Below, piece after piece: positions 33,270 to 43,790 of a DNA stretch of 64,000 bases. The stretch is taken from assembly GCA_964035575.1 (NCBI GenBank), contig OZ037873.1, positions 930,001 to 994,000 of the forward strand. Reading direction: 5' to 3'. Made by a program: the position numbers and the translations under genes. The notes below the pieces were generated by a model. That model was not told where the DNA came from. It did not search any database and was given only the letters and a program-made list of their open reading frames with translations. The first letter of the stretch is position 1. The number at the start of each line of letters is the position of its first letter. This DNA is from Rhynchopus sp. YZ270_cl-10 (Eukaryota; Euglenozoa; Diplonemea; Diplonemida; Diplonemidae).

Positions 33270-33702
33270 CCACCATGTATGTACGAGGTTATTTTATTTT
33301 GAATTCTTGGCTGTATTAGTGTAGACACCCGAGGATCAACTCCACTTTGTTATTTTTTGTGCACGCGTTTTTTCCCCCCCTCCCTCCCCCTTTTTTAGTC
33401 TAATGTCCTAACCCGTGAGGCTTTGTGCACTTAGGCGTGTTTTATTTTATTTTGTAACTCACTGCTTTCGAAGGTGGGTCCCGTTAGTTAGGGATAGGTG
33501 GATTTTAAGGTTTTTGAAGGGGGTTTCCTTAAAAACCCCGAAAAATGTTTAGATCTACGTTGGAGTCTGCCGAATTCACCTCCACACCTCGGATTTGTAC
33601 GGTGCAGATAGTGCTTTATTGATTCCTGCTGCAATTTTAGTCAGAGTTGCAGTTCAGTAGATGTGATGGAAATACGAAATAAATTTGTGAACAAAATGGT
33701 CG
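33270..33702. other. spacer, nothing recognised
   Basis: AT-rich with T tracts. AAACCCCGAAAAATG and related strings give no gene. Confidence 0.4.
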
Positions 33703-33830
33703 GAAGTCGGTCAATGACCTGTCAGCGACCTGTCACCGACTTGTCGGCGACCTGTCAATAGCAGGGGTGTCAAAAAAAAGTCCCTGTGTCAGCGAACTGT
33801 CAATATCGACCCCTCCCGGAGCACCGCAAA
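33703..33830 (+). repeat. GTCA-iteron repeat, copy 4
   Basis: GAAGTCGGTCAATGACCTGT, CAGCGACCTGTCACCGAC, TTGTCGGCGACCTGTCAATA, then after a short gap a second, shorter unit CAGCGAACTGTCAATATCGA and CCCCTCCCGGAGCACC. It has the most iterons of the four copies. Confidence 0.75.
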
Positions 33831-34072
33831 GTTATTTTTATTTTATTTTATTTTTATTTTTTATTTGCCATGCGCCCGATGTCTGTTGCAATACAATTTG
33901 GCATCCAGGAACGCATGGCGGTACGTCTGTTTTTTTTCTTCTCTCTGGCTTCCAAAAAAACTCAACACCAAAATATGTCCTGATTTTTTTATGTGCTATA
34001 TGGGTAGGATCTCATGACTTACTGAGTCCCTCATCGGAACAGCCACTGAGAGGACCCCGACAAGGAACGTTC

Positions 34073-34224
34073 ACGGTGGCCAGTTTGAGCGGGGAGAGCG
34101 TCAAAAAAATTGACGTTTTTTGGGAGAGCGTATGCTCTCCCAGACGCTTTCCCGTGGGAGAGCAATTCTCAATTAGTATTTTCGTCCACTTTTTGACGCT
34201 CTCCCACATCAAACTGGCCACCGT
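34073..34224. mobile_element. 152-bp MITE with GTTC target duplication
   Basis: Ends ACGGTGGCCAGTTTGAG and its near complement CAAACTGGCCACCGT, then inner inverted GGGAGAGCGTCAAAAA. GTTC flanks both sides (34069-34072, 34225-34228). GGGAGAGC / GCTCTCCC words repeat inside, so several alternative hairpins are possible. The forward frame through it is not a gene. Confidence 0.8.
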
Positions 34225-34228
34225 GTTC

Positions 34229-35450
34229 CCAATGTATGGTAGAGGTATCTTTGCCTTACGGAGGAGGCCTTTCTTTGTAGGGTCTTTTCAGTGCACAGTT
34301 TCAAACACCCGACAGCAAATCGGTACGGTGTTGTGTGATTTGTATTTCTTTCCCCCCCCAATTTTTTTTACGCACACTACTTTGTGAGCGGAAAGTGTCA
34401 CGTCGTTCACTCACCCAACCGTGCTCCGCAACACCACCACCCAACAGGTGATTTTTAGTGTGGAAGCGTCAACGCATCAAACAACTACAAGAAGGGGGGT
34501 GAGGGAACGACACGTGACACTTTCTTTTCTATTTTAGTATGAGTAGTGGGGGGTAGCGAGCTAAGAACCCCTGTCCAAAGGATTAGTATTTATTGAAGGA
34601 AAAAATAAAACTCTGAGTACTCAGAAAACATAGGGAGATGAAAAAAAAACAACTTGCTTTTATAGAGGGCAGGTAAAATGGTGTTTTTCACGTGTTTTTC
34701 ATGATTTTTCAAGTGGCAAAAATCATGTATAATACTGTTTACCACCCCGCAATACTGTCCCCCATCGCGGCGTTCTGACCCCATGTCCAAAAACGGAAAA
34801 CACCGCTGATTGCCAAAAAAAAAAAAAAAAATGACAAAAATAGTTCAAAAAATAATAATACTTTGGACAGGTGTTTGTACTGAACATGAATTGGTACGGT
34901 ATTCCCATTGCTAGCCACCCCCTCTATTATGTGCGTGGCAGCTACTGTCAAAAAAAGGTTTCAGATGAACAGCCCTAAAGCATAAAGCATAACTCTGATT
35001 TCACAACATCACGCGCGAGCCTAAAAGACATTTACTATTAACGTGGGATTGACCCAAAAATGCAAGAAACAGCGCTTTTGGGTGGTGCCCTGTTTCGAAA
35101 ATGCGAAAAAAAATGGGAAAACCCCTCAAGGTAATAAAAAAGACAGGAAAATTTGTCTATTTAGGGTAAGGAAATTTTGGAAAATAGGTACTATTTAGCC
35201 GCGTGCGTGCCATCAATATCATTTTTCTCCCCACCCCCCAGCGGAGAACCATTGCCTGCGTCCGCCGATGAACGGTGAGGCAACTTCTCCTTTTTTTGGT
35301 TAGGCTTTTTCAGCCTTTAAAACAGAATAAGGGTGGAAAAAAGGAATCCTGTGTTTGGGAATTTGGCATCAACTCTTTTCACATGCGTTTTTTTTTTTTT
35401 TTTTTTTTTTTTTTGTAGCACTTGGTGTGGCGCGTTACCCTACTTTTCAA
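34229..35450. other. gene-free spacer
   Basis: No gene is supported. A/T tracts dominate. The reverse strand at 34739-34951 has a frame without recognisable features. Confidence 0.4.
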
Positions 35451-35897
35451 GTACATACACACTACATAAGAACTACACAAAAATGACTTTTTTTTGGGGG
35501 TGTTTAAGGGAAAAAATATTTTTTAGAAGTGACCTTTATTTGGGGGGTCCGGCGGGGCCGGAAAATTTTTTCACCAATTTTTGCCTACAAAAAATCGGGA
35601 AATTTTTTTTTTGTTTTCGGTTCTTCCGAGTCTGTGCGTGCTGTGATGGGGTCACTTTGCGCTGAGAAATGAGTACTTTTGACCTAAAATGCATGTGTCA
35701 GTTTTATACAGGCCATTTTCAGGTTTTGTGTGCAAAATATGGTCAGTACTTGACTTTGAAGGAAAAATTCAAAGTGAACGTGGGAGCAGTTAGCATAGCT
35801 GCGAACTTTGCTGCATGTTGTGACCCACCATTTGACGGACGGAGCTCGTAGAACCCAACGAGGAGTGAGAAAGAAGGACATGGTCAAATAAAAAAGT

Positions 35898-36030
35898 AGC
35901 GTACCGTGCGCCTGCGGCGCAAGCTTGCATTCCACCCTCCCCATGACATAGCTTGGCTGTAAAACAAAGTGCATTTTTAAGCGCAATTTTTTGAAATGTT
36001 GCGTACCGTGGCTTCGCCAGAACGCAGTTT
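35898..36030 (-). repeat. dispersed repeat with GCGCCTGCGGCGC and GGCTTCGCC ends
   Basis: GCGTACCGTGCGCCTGCGGC, CATAGCTTGGCTGTAAAA, AATGTTGCGTACCGTGGCTT. Complementary to 63525-63650 over its length. Its first 19 bases also occur at about 7636. Confidence 0.75.
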
Positions 36031-36056
36031 TCTCGAAGTCTTCTTGCTCTTGAACA

Positions 36057-36500
36057 TTGCAAGTCGGAAAATGGGATACTCTCGCACGGGTTTTGGAGGC
36101 TGCGGTCGTTGCACTCCCGTCTTCCGTTGTTGTTGAACGAGGATTCTCTCTCCTGGACCACATCTACGCAAAGAGACGCCACCGCCTTTCACACAGCACT
36201 ATTGAGAAGCTGATGATTCTTCATGAACAGGCACCCGAGTTTAATACCGAAGAGATGGGGAATATTCTTGAGCACGCTGTTGTCCTGTTTCTCAGCAACA
36301 AGCGTCACAGGTTCAAGAGAAAACGGAGGGCGGAGGAGTTGGAAGACTTCGCTTCCCCCGTATTTGTTTCCGGAATTGAGCTTATGAGGACCTTTTTCGC
36401 GCGCAGCGCGTATGTTCGAAACGTATCGTGGGCAAAAAAAAATCATGATTTTCACCACCAGCCATGGACCAAGGGCGAAAAATGTCTGATTCCCGTGTAG
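36057..36500 (+). pseudogene. hAT transposase C-terminal dimerisation-domain remnant
   Basis: ALPSSVVVERGFSLLDHIYA followed by KRRHRLSHSTIEKLMIL has the hAT dimerisation pattern (P-S-S-x3-ER-FS ... K-R-L-x5-E-L). Only about 100 residues are conserved; the upstream catalytic part is missing and the repeat at 35898-36030 abuts it. The remaining C-terminus (RFKRKRRAEELEDF) is basic. A relic of an autonomous hAT element. Confidence 0.75.
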
Positions 36501-36715
36501 AAAAACCCGTAAAAAAACCGGAATTCCAAGCCCGAAAGTGCGATTTTTGTAGCTGTTTAGCGTCAGGCCTGCTCTAACACAATGGGTGGGAAAATTTTTT
36601 TTACCCCCCCCTTTTTACAATACATAAGCACTACATAAGAACTACACAAATATGACTTTTATCCACGCGCGTGAAGCTTTATTTTCCTCGCCCACCCAAA
36701 AGTACGTGGAGGGGT

Positions 36716-36769
36716 GTGAAAATAAAATTTTTATTTTCACCCTGTGAAAATAAAATTTTTATTTTCACC
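36716..36769. repeat. tandem pair of 25-bp palindromes
   Basis: GTGAAAATAAAATTTTTATT then TTCAC occurs twice, separated by three bases. Each is a perfect hairpin. Confidence 0.85.
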
Positions 36770-37324
36770 GTTTTTTTTCACCCGTCTTAAGCCCCCAAAC
36801 ACCCCCAAACTCACCCTATTTTTTTCGAGTTTTTTTTTTCCCCAGGGTATCTGGACTGGGGTGGGGGGACGGGGCGTGCATGGTGGTAGCTACAAACTTG
36901 TTGGAGTAGCCCTCGAGCTGTGTCAGCGGAGGTAATATATTTTAGGGTAAATTGCGATAGCACGTACAAAAAGTGTGCGTGTTATCGCGAACAAAAACGT
37001 ACGTGTTTTCCCCAGGTACCCAGTACCAGTACCCCCAATGACATAACGAAGTATCGCTTGAAAGTATCGTTCAATAACCTTGGGTGTGCAGGTGAAGTAG
37101 GACACACAAGGTATATCAAACGATAAATCAATCAGATAAACGTTACATCATTGGAAAATTGTTGGCACCGCCCCCCTGTCTTCGTATTTAGTACGTCGAC
37201 AGGCCAAACAGCGTTGGGCTCAGAAGAAGCGGTGCAAGACACTGGAGATCCACACTACAGGTCTCACACGACACTTGGGCGGGCTCGGAAAATAAAGCTT
37301 CACACTTATGGATAAAATTATGTC
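36770..37324. other. spacer, nothing recognised
   Basis: No gene. A short inverted motif GTGTGCGTGTTATCGCGAAC lies near 36970. Confidence 0.35.
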
Positions 37325-37467
37325 TTGGAGTAGAAAATAAGCGTTTTTTTCACCTCGTTGGTGTTTTCAACCCTCGTGACTTTAATTCCCTCGCTTCGCT
37401 CGTGAATTAAAGTAACTCGGGTTGAAAACACCAACTCGGTGAAAAAAACGACTTATTTTCACTCCAA
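37325..37467. mobile_element. 143-bp fold-back element
   Basis: Arms of about 65 bases: TTGGAGTAGAAAATAAGCG ... CACCTCGTTGGTGTTTTCAA pairs with TTGAAAACACCAACTCGGTG ... CGACTTATTTTCACTCCAA. The loop is the palindrome CTCGCTTCGCTCG. A few mismatches. No coding content. Confidence 0.85.
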
Positions 37468-37526
37468 TAAATAGCTATTTTTTTGGGGCGTGCCACACCA
37501 AGCACGCAATTGTTTACCTCCCCTCC

Positions 37527-37703
37527 CTAGACATAGTGTGCAGACGAACATTTTTGGTTCGTCGACGAACAAAATGTTCGTCGGTTTTGTTCGTCGATGT
37601 TCGTCGACGAACATCGACGAACAGGTCCCTGCCACAAGGGCAACCCACGACGAACAACGACGAACATCGACGAACATTTTGTTCGTCTGCACACTATGCC
37701 TAG
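37527..37703. mobile_element. GACGAACA-iterated inverted element, copy 1
   Basis: Ends CTAGACATAGTGTGCAGACG and CGTCTGCACACTATGCCTAG. Inside, the word GACGAACA (or TGTTCGTC) recurs about a dozen times in both orientations, with the unique core GGTCCCTGCCACAAGGGCAA. A second copy at 39499-39733 is longer by extra iterations. Confidence 0.85.
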
Positions 37704-38474
37704 AGTGATGGGTTTGCTGATGCGTCTGCAGACAGACGAAGCTTCTGAAATAAGACAGTGGAGCTTGCACCCAGGTGGGCAACTACACTATGCCAACATA
37801 TCTTCAGATGAGCAAAAGACGCGCAGACGTCCCTCCCCCTCCCCCCCCTCCTAAGCCTCTCCATCCTTCTATCGACAGATTGAGGATAAACGTCTTCTTA
37901 AAAGACGTTCGGCAGGTTTACTCTCCTTCCCGTAAACAATGAAGTGTTCTGGATCAATAATCCAGCAGAGAACTGTGTCTGTGCCCACTACCCCCCGTTT
38001 TTTTTGTGGGGTGCTCTTTCAACATACCTTTTTTTTTTTTTTAGGTGACCAAAGCAATGAGAGGCTTAGGTTCATCTCAACCCAAACGTTTCTTTTCCCC
38101 TCCATCATCTCACGTTTTCGTTTTTGACGTCCGAGAGAATCCCCCAGAGGGGGCCGGGTAAAATGTAATCTCATTGGCCACACCGCATGCACGATTTTTC
38201 AATTTTCGCCCCACCCGGATTTTTTGGGGTAGGGCTCGACGTCGTTAACACAGCTCTGGGCCAAGGAGGTCCACAGTGTCGTCAGCTTCCAGGACCGTGC
38301 ATGATGCGTTTCCTTAAAAGGAATGATAAATAAATAATGATAACAAAATTTTTGAAAAAAAAGAGAACAGAAGAGAAAACCCCGTTGAGTGACGCTGTCA
38401 TTTTTTTTTTTTTCCCCGCTCCCCGAACGAAATAAATCCTCACAACCTTGGTGAACTCTGGTGAACTCCGCGCA

Positions 38475-38508
<34 letters not shown>

Positions 38509-39498
38509 AAAACTTGTTTGCTCTACTCCTTTTATTTCGCTCTCTCTCTAAGCAAACCCTTACTCATACCTATTAGTTGGTTACATCTTTGTAAATGTAA
38601 AACGAGGGGGGTTTTCTTCAAAAAACCAAACATTTTTTTTTGTTGTTCTCTGTCTTCCCTAAATGATTGTAAGCATAAAAAAACGCTTAGGGCCATTTAT
38701 GATGTGTCTGTACATCAACGCATCGTTTATTTCCTCTCTCTCTTTTTTTGTTACGTCCTGGGATATACCTTAAGGAGCATCCGGGGGGGTCCGTTCCTCC
38801 AGAAACTCTATGAAAGTATTGACCGCTCGAACCAATGTCTCCTACCTGAGAGATTACAAAAACAGGAGGCGAAGGGGAGGGGTATGACATGTAAACTTGT
38901 CATGACAAAGTGATTTCCGGGGGAGTAGGTAGGGGGGAAAATCATGAGATTATAGGCATTCCTTACGTAAATTATTTGTCGTGACAAGTGACCGCATTGT
39001 CATTACTTTCATTTTGTCATTTCACTTTGTCACCAAGCAGGTGAAATGACAAAAGTTGCAGTGAAATTGGTGGACCACATCGTGAAGTGACAATAAGATG
39101 TGTATGAGCGAGACCTCTTCATCTTCCTTCTTTTGCTACGCTTCCCCAGGGCTTGTGTGTTTCACGTTTATTTATTTTATTTTTTTACCCAAAACATGCA
39201 CTGTTAAGAGGAGAAGTGTTCCACACACTCCAAAAACTCGGATGCGTGACTCTCCCCTTTTTCTGTCCGTTTGCCTTTTTTGTTGTTCACACACACCTTC
39301 TGTATTTCAGGGTTTTTGTTGTTTACAGTTGTTAAAAAAAATGGAAAAAAAAAAAATAAAGAGCCCTTCAGAAGCGTGTATTGCTGGAAGCGATCAATAA
39401 ATCACAAGGTTATGCACTTCTCCTCGTAAAGGGGGGTGGGGGATAAAACATTTCCCCCCCTTTTTTTCTCCTTTCCCCCCCCCCCCCCCCCCCCCCCC
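37704..39498. other. gene-free spacer
   Basis: Contains a hairpin-module copy (GGTGACCAAAGCAATGAGAG, GCTTAGGTTCATC at about 38043-38075), a long T-run (38477-38507), and GTGACA/TGTCAC words at 38890-39090 resembling 45270-45345. No convincing gene. Confidence 0.45.
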
Positions 39499-39733
39499 CT
39501 AGGCATAGTGTGCAGACGAACATTTTTGGTTCGTCGACGAACAAAATGTTCGTCGGTTTTGTTCGTCGGTGTTCGTCGACGAACATCGACGAACAGGTCC
39601 CTGCCACAAGGGCAACCCACGACGAACAACGACGAACATCGACGAACAACGACGAACATCGACGAACAAAAATTTTTTTCCCCCCCACGACGAACATCGA
39701 CGAACATTTTGTTCGTCTGCACACTATGCCTAG
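39499..39733. mobile_element. GACGAACA-iterated inverted element, copy 2
   Basis: Ends CTAGGCATAGTGTGCAGACG and CGTCTGCACACTATGCCTAG. It shares the core GGTCCCTGCCACAAGGGCAA with copy 1 and has about 58 extra bases of iterated CGACGAACA plus a CCCCCC insert. It abuts the large fold-back directly. Confidence 0.85.
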
Positions 39734-40912
39734 GGGATACGACTCCAGCCATTTTGGCTGGGACCAAACGCACGGAAAATTCATTTGGCATTATCTGGCC
39801 ATCTCCAAGGCAACTGCGGGTGAAAAACACCCTCAGAGTGGGTCACAGGGGGCCTGTGGGTCGAAAAACGACCCAGAAGCCACCCCAGAATACAAAAAAA
39901 TGGAAAAAAAATAGTGAAAAAACGGCTTTTTTCACGTTTTGGCCACTTTGGGCAAAATAGCGATTTTTCGAGAAAAAAATCAAAAACCGGGATATTTTTT
40001 GACATCACAAAGCCTCCTTTGGCACAAATATACCCCAAAAGTGGCCTGTGAGTCCATTCCAACCTGTTTTGGACATATTTGACACTTTTGGAAGTGTTTT
40101 TTTGGTGTTTTTAGGTCAAAAAAATGCCCAAGACGTCCCCAAGACATCCCCAAGACACTTTGCACACCCCCTGTTACGGTCATATTTTTTTCGTTTTTTT
40201 GCCTGAAACCCCCAAAATACCCCTCCCGGACCCCACATAGTCCCGAATATCCATCACACACCCACTCAGAGTGAGTAGAAGCACCCCAAAAAAAATATTT
40301 TTTAAAGCCCTTCAACTTCAACATGGATGCTGCCGAAACTGAAGGGCTTTAAAAAATATTTTTTTTGGGGTGCTTCTACTCACTCTGAGTGGGTGTGTGA
40401 TGGATATTCGGGACTATGTGGGGTCCGGGAGGGGTATTTTGGGGGTTTCAGGCAAAAAAACGAAAAAAATATGACCGTAACAGGGGGTGTGCAAAGTGTC
40501 TTGGGGATGTCTTGGGGACGTCTTGGGCATTTTTTTGACCTAAAAACACCAAAAAAACACTTCCAAAAGTGTCAAATATGTCCAAAACAGGTTGGAATGG
40601 ACTCACAGGCCACTTTTGGGGTATATTTGTGCCAAAGGAGGCTTTGTGATGTCAAAAAATATCCCGGTTTTTGATTTTTTTCTCCAAAAATCGCTATTTT
40701 GCCCAAAGTGGCCAAAACGTGAAAAAAGCCGTTTTTTCACTATTTTTTTCCATTTTTTTGTATTCTGGGGTGGCTTCTGGGTCGTTTTTCGACCCACAGG
40801 CCCCCTGTGACCCACTCTGAGGGTGTTTTTCACCCGCAGTTGCCTTGGAGATGGCCAGATAATGCCAAATGAATTTTCCGTGCGCAAAAAATGGCTGGAG
40901 TCGTACCCCCTA
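39734..40912. mobile_element. 1.18-kb fold-back (near-perfect palindrome)
   Basis: The arms of about 580 bases are reverse complements: TACGACTCCAGCCATTTT (39738) returns as AAAATGGCTGGAGTCGTA (40905), and the inner ends AAAGCCCTTCA / TGAAGGGCTTT flank a loop of about 25 bases (CTTCAACATGGATGCTGCCG region). The arms show very few differences. The 114- and 115-codon frames, one per arm, are the same sequence read twice and show no gene features. A diverged single arm is at 62560-62794. Confidence 0.95.
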
Positions 40913-41627
40913 CCCCCCCCCCCCCCCCCAGCTTTTTTTTTTTAAATCCCTTACTACAGCTATCCCCCATTTCCCAGACCACGTTTTTGTGGATTTTTCT
41001 GGGTATATTCAGATGGGAAAAAGAGATTTTTTTGTTGTGTCGACAATCACCGAGTAATCCCACCAGGTGGAAGAAGTCGGGTCTGTGCTCAATGTTGGCC
41101 GAAGCAGATTTTTATTATTTTTTTTTTTTTTTTGGGAGCGCCATTTTTTTTTTTTCAGGGACATGCAAATGTACGAAGAAGTCTCTGTCGCGATTGAATT
41201 TGAGAATGATATTTGTTTTCCTTTTGTACCCCCCCCCCTTTTCACCTCTCTCCCACATTGACAGCCCCCTCTCCATCCCAGGTCGGTGCTCTACGCCAGC
41301 TTCATATACCTCACAGACAAGAAGTTTCATATGGGAATCCCGGAAAATACGAAGAGGATAATAGTTTTAAGACAGGGGGTCGGGGGTCGGGTTTTAAACA
41401 GGAAGACGAAAGAACCAAGAGAAAGCGGGCCGGTCATCAAGGGGCGAACAAAGAAATCGAGGTCAATGTGAATGCTGGGTGTGGATGCATCAATGCAAAA
41501 ACAAAAAACGATCAGAAAGAAATACCCCCTTTTTTTATCCCCCCAATGCTTTATCTTTATTTTCAATATGGGATAACCGCTTCAACACACAACAGCTTCA
41601 ACAACACACCCCCACCTTCTCAGAACT
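40913..41627. other. spacer and leader of copy B
   Basis: It includes the reverse copy of the AGGCTTCGGCCAAC repeat (41036-41106). A possible exon after CCATCCCAG at 41280 reads VGALRQLHIPHRQEVSYG or, in another frame, LYASFIYLTDKKFHMGIPEN; neither is recognised. The leader has CACAACAGCTTCAACAACAC just before the ATG, as in copy A. Confidence 0.4.
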
Positions 41628-43790
41628 ATGGAAGCTATATTCGACAAGAAGACGAAGCACGCAGGCATCAAATTTGTCGTTGTGGTGTGCATCCTGACTG
41701 TGCTCTGTCACCCCCAAGCTCTGCGCGGGCCCTCTGAGTCTTGTGTCAAAGACAAAAGAGTGCAAGAAATAGAGAAATTATCCCTCCCATGCACCATCGC
41801 TACCAAGCCCGCCGTACACGTCGACTTCAACAGAACACTTCCCGGTGTGAACTTCATCAATGACAGACTTGTCGCAAAGATAGGAAAAGTGAAGGCCGCC
41901 CGTGAAACAGAAGCAGACATGGCCGGGGACAGATGGTGGTGGATTGACGACAACGCAAAGTCGATGGAGGTCTTCATCATGCCTGGTGTCTACGAGCAGT
42001 ACAAAGAAACAACGGACAGCATGGTGGACTTCATCTTGGACATGAGTCGTGATGGGCTCTTCCTCCGTAGGAAAAGCGCAAGCAAGATCGCCCTGAAGAG
42101 CGACAACATGAAGGACTTCAGTGTGAGCAACGGGCTTATGGACTACTTCGGTGATGCATCGGCACTTCGCATCGTCCAGGGTTACCGCTTCCACGACGGG
42201 CGTGGTGTGGCTGCAACGCACACTGCTGGCTTTGAGGTGTCCTTCACGTGTGGAGGGGAGAAGTTCAACTCACCTGGTGAACCCTTCGACGGGTTTGAGA
42301 AGAGCATTTATGAGTCGGACGGCAAGGTGATTGTGAAGGCAGTGATGCAGATTGGCGGGAAGGCTGAGGTGGAGTGGCGTGGTGTCATGCGTGAGGACAC
42401 TGTGGTGTCGTACACCTACGTCGATGTGCGCAACATCCAGGACAAACCCCTTGAGAACGTGGAGGTGCGTGTGAAGCGTGGCCTTAATGAACAGAAGTAC
42501 TCGCAGTTGTGCCAGAAGTTTGAAGGGAAGGCCGTCGAGTGCAGCACTGCTGGCAGCGGGGAACTCACTGCCAACGCACTTGAGTGGTTCAGCTTCACTG
42601 TGGAAGGCAGAATGGGTTTCTCGTACGGATGGCACCACATCGCGAAGGACAAGTCTCTCGCAGAACTCATTATAGAAAACGATGGACAGCGCGTCACTGC
42701 GTTCAAAACTGTGTACAAGAAGAGCAACATCGCCAAGGGAGAAGTGTTCAACGTCGAGGACCTGGGTGTGCTGACTGCAGGCGGTCTGTACAAGACAATG
42801 CCGTACGACAAGCTGCTGAAGGGGATTGAGGCGCGCAAGGAGCTGACGGACTTCTCGATTTCCTACGACTACGGGGCAGAGCTTTCGAGCATGGCGTCGT
42901 TTGCTTACTTCATGAAGCGGAGGATGTACAAGATCCCTGATGAAGAGCAGGACAAGAAATTTGAGCAGCTGAACACATGGTGTCTGGAGCACCTGGATGC
43001 GTATTACAACAACTTCATCCTTGGGAAGGACGGCAAGGTGGACGAAACCTATGTTGAAGTGTTCCAGCGTGGCAATTCAATGGCTATCATCTCTGCGATC
43101 AAACTTGCGCTCGCGAATCGTGATAATAAGGCCGCATTTACGCGTATTATGCTGATTCTTGATGACCTGATCACGTGCCTCCTCAAATTCCAGAAGGATA
43201 CCGGCTTTATTACGTGCGATCCTGAAGATGGCTTTAACTTGGAGTGCCACGGTGCAGGCATGCTTGCACTGTCCTACATTCTGTCAACATTCTACGTGCT
43301 GCCTTACAAGATGGGTCATGAGAGTGTGACCGAGGCGCTTTCACAGTCTATTCAGGGCGTGGAGTACGACCTCCTGGCAGAGGTGGTGGACAAGGACAAG
43401 GAGCTGGTCGAGCTCAAGGTTGTGATGAAGGGTGGCGACGACGGCCTGCAGTGGAACTACAAATCCTCGCTCTTCCTGCGTGCACTGTACACCGTGGAGA
43501 TGGCTGCACAGGACGGAACCCACCCAATCGCCTCTGATATCCTTGACAAGGGACTCGCCCTCAGCCACTACACCTTTGGTTTGATTGAACACTCGAAGAA
43601 GGTGAGCACGGATAATGGAATAGCCTACAACGAGTTCAAAACGTCGTTCAAAAGCCCGGCAACGAACTCCGAGACACAGCCGTGGTGCATGCTTGGTTAC
43701 TTCAGTGAGTACGAGAGACTGTACTACAAGCTCTTCCACGACACTGAGCTTGCGGAGCTGCGGAAGGCTGTGAGAATGGGACGGCTATAG
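41628..43790 (+). CDS. family copy B: N-anchored RWWWIDDN protein, 720 residues
   Basis: MEAIFDKKTKHAGIKF, then a hydrophobic VVVVCILTVLCH anchor. It shares the core with the other copies, including nucleotide identity over long tracts at third positions. Private features: a shortened loop after KDKSLA (ELIIENDGQRV in place of GVTVEKGADGNLV), MGHESVTEALSQSIQGVEYD in the helical half, and the C-terminus ELRKAVRMGRL. The last ten residues or so align with copies D and E, not A. The PAVHVDFNRTLPG entry to the core resembles D. Function unknown. Confidence 0.9.
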   Translation: MEAIFDKKTKHAGIKFVVVVCILTVLCHPQALRGPSESCVKDKRVQEIEKLSLPCTIATKPAVHVDFNRTLPGVNFINDRLVAKIGKVKAARETEADMAGDRWWWIDDNAKSMEVFIMPGVYEQYKETTDSMVDFILDMSRDGLFLRRKSASKIALKSDNMKDFSVSNGLMDYFGDASALRIVQGYRFHDGRGVAATHTAGFEVSFTCGGEKFNSPGEPFDGFEKSIYESDGKVIVKAVMQIGGKAEVEWRGVMREDTVVSYTYVDVRNIQDKPLENVEVRVKRGLNEQKYSQLCQKFEGKAVECSTAGSGELTANALEWFSFTVEGRMGFSYGWHHIAKDKSLAELIIENDGQRVTAFKTVYKKSNIAKGEVFNVEDLGVLTAGGLYKTMPYDKLLKGIEARKELTDFSISYDYGAELSSMASFAYFMKRRMYKIPDEEQDKKFEQLNTWCLEHLDAYYNNFILGKDGKVDETYVEVFQRGNSMAIISAIKLALANRDNKAAFTRIMLILDDLITCLLKFQKDTGFITCDPEDGFNLECHGAGMLALSYILSTFYVLPYKMGHESVTEALSQSIQGVEYDLLAEVVDKDKELVELKVVMKGGDDGLQWNYKSSLFLRALYTVEMAAQDGTHPIASDILDKGLALSHYTFGLIEHSKKVSTDNGIAYNEFKTSFKSPATNSETQPWCMLGYFSEYERLYYKLFHDTELAELRKAVRMGRL

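Larger units (their letters stand above)
35457..36660. repeat. block flanked by CACTACATAAGAACTACACA direct repeats
   Basis: The flanking string with ATGACTTTT occurs at about 35457-35491 and 36627-36660 in the same orientation. Between them lie a repeat complementary to 11290-11420 (35530-35720) and the hAT remnant. It may be an old composite element. Confidence 0.5.

Noticed and set aside
37527-39733. CRISPR-like array of GACGAACA words
   Set aside because: The repeats are 8 bases without unique spacers, in both orientations within an inverted element; the genome is eukaryotic.
39980-40674. Two identical frames of 114-115 residues, one on each strand
   Set aside because: The two arms of one palindrome; no family features, and short elsewhere.
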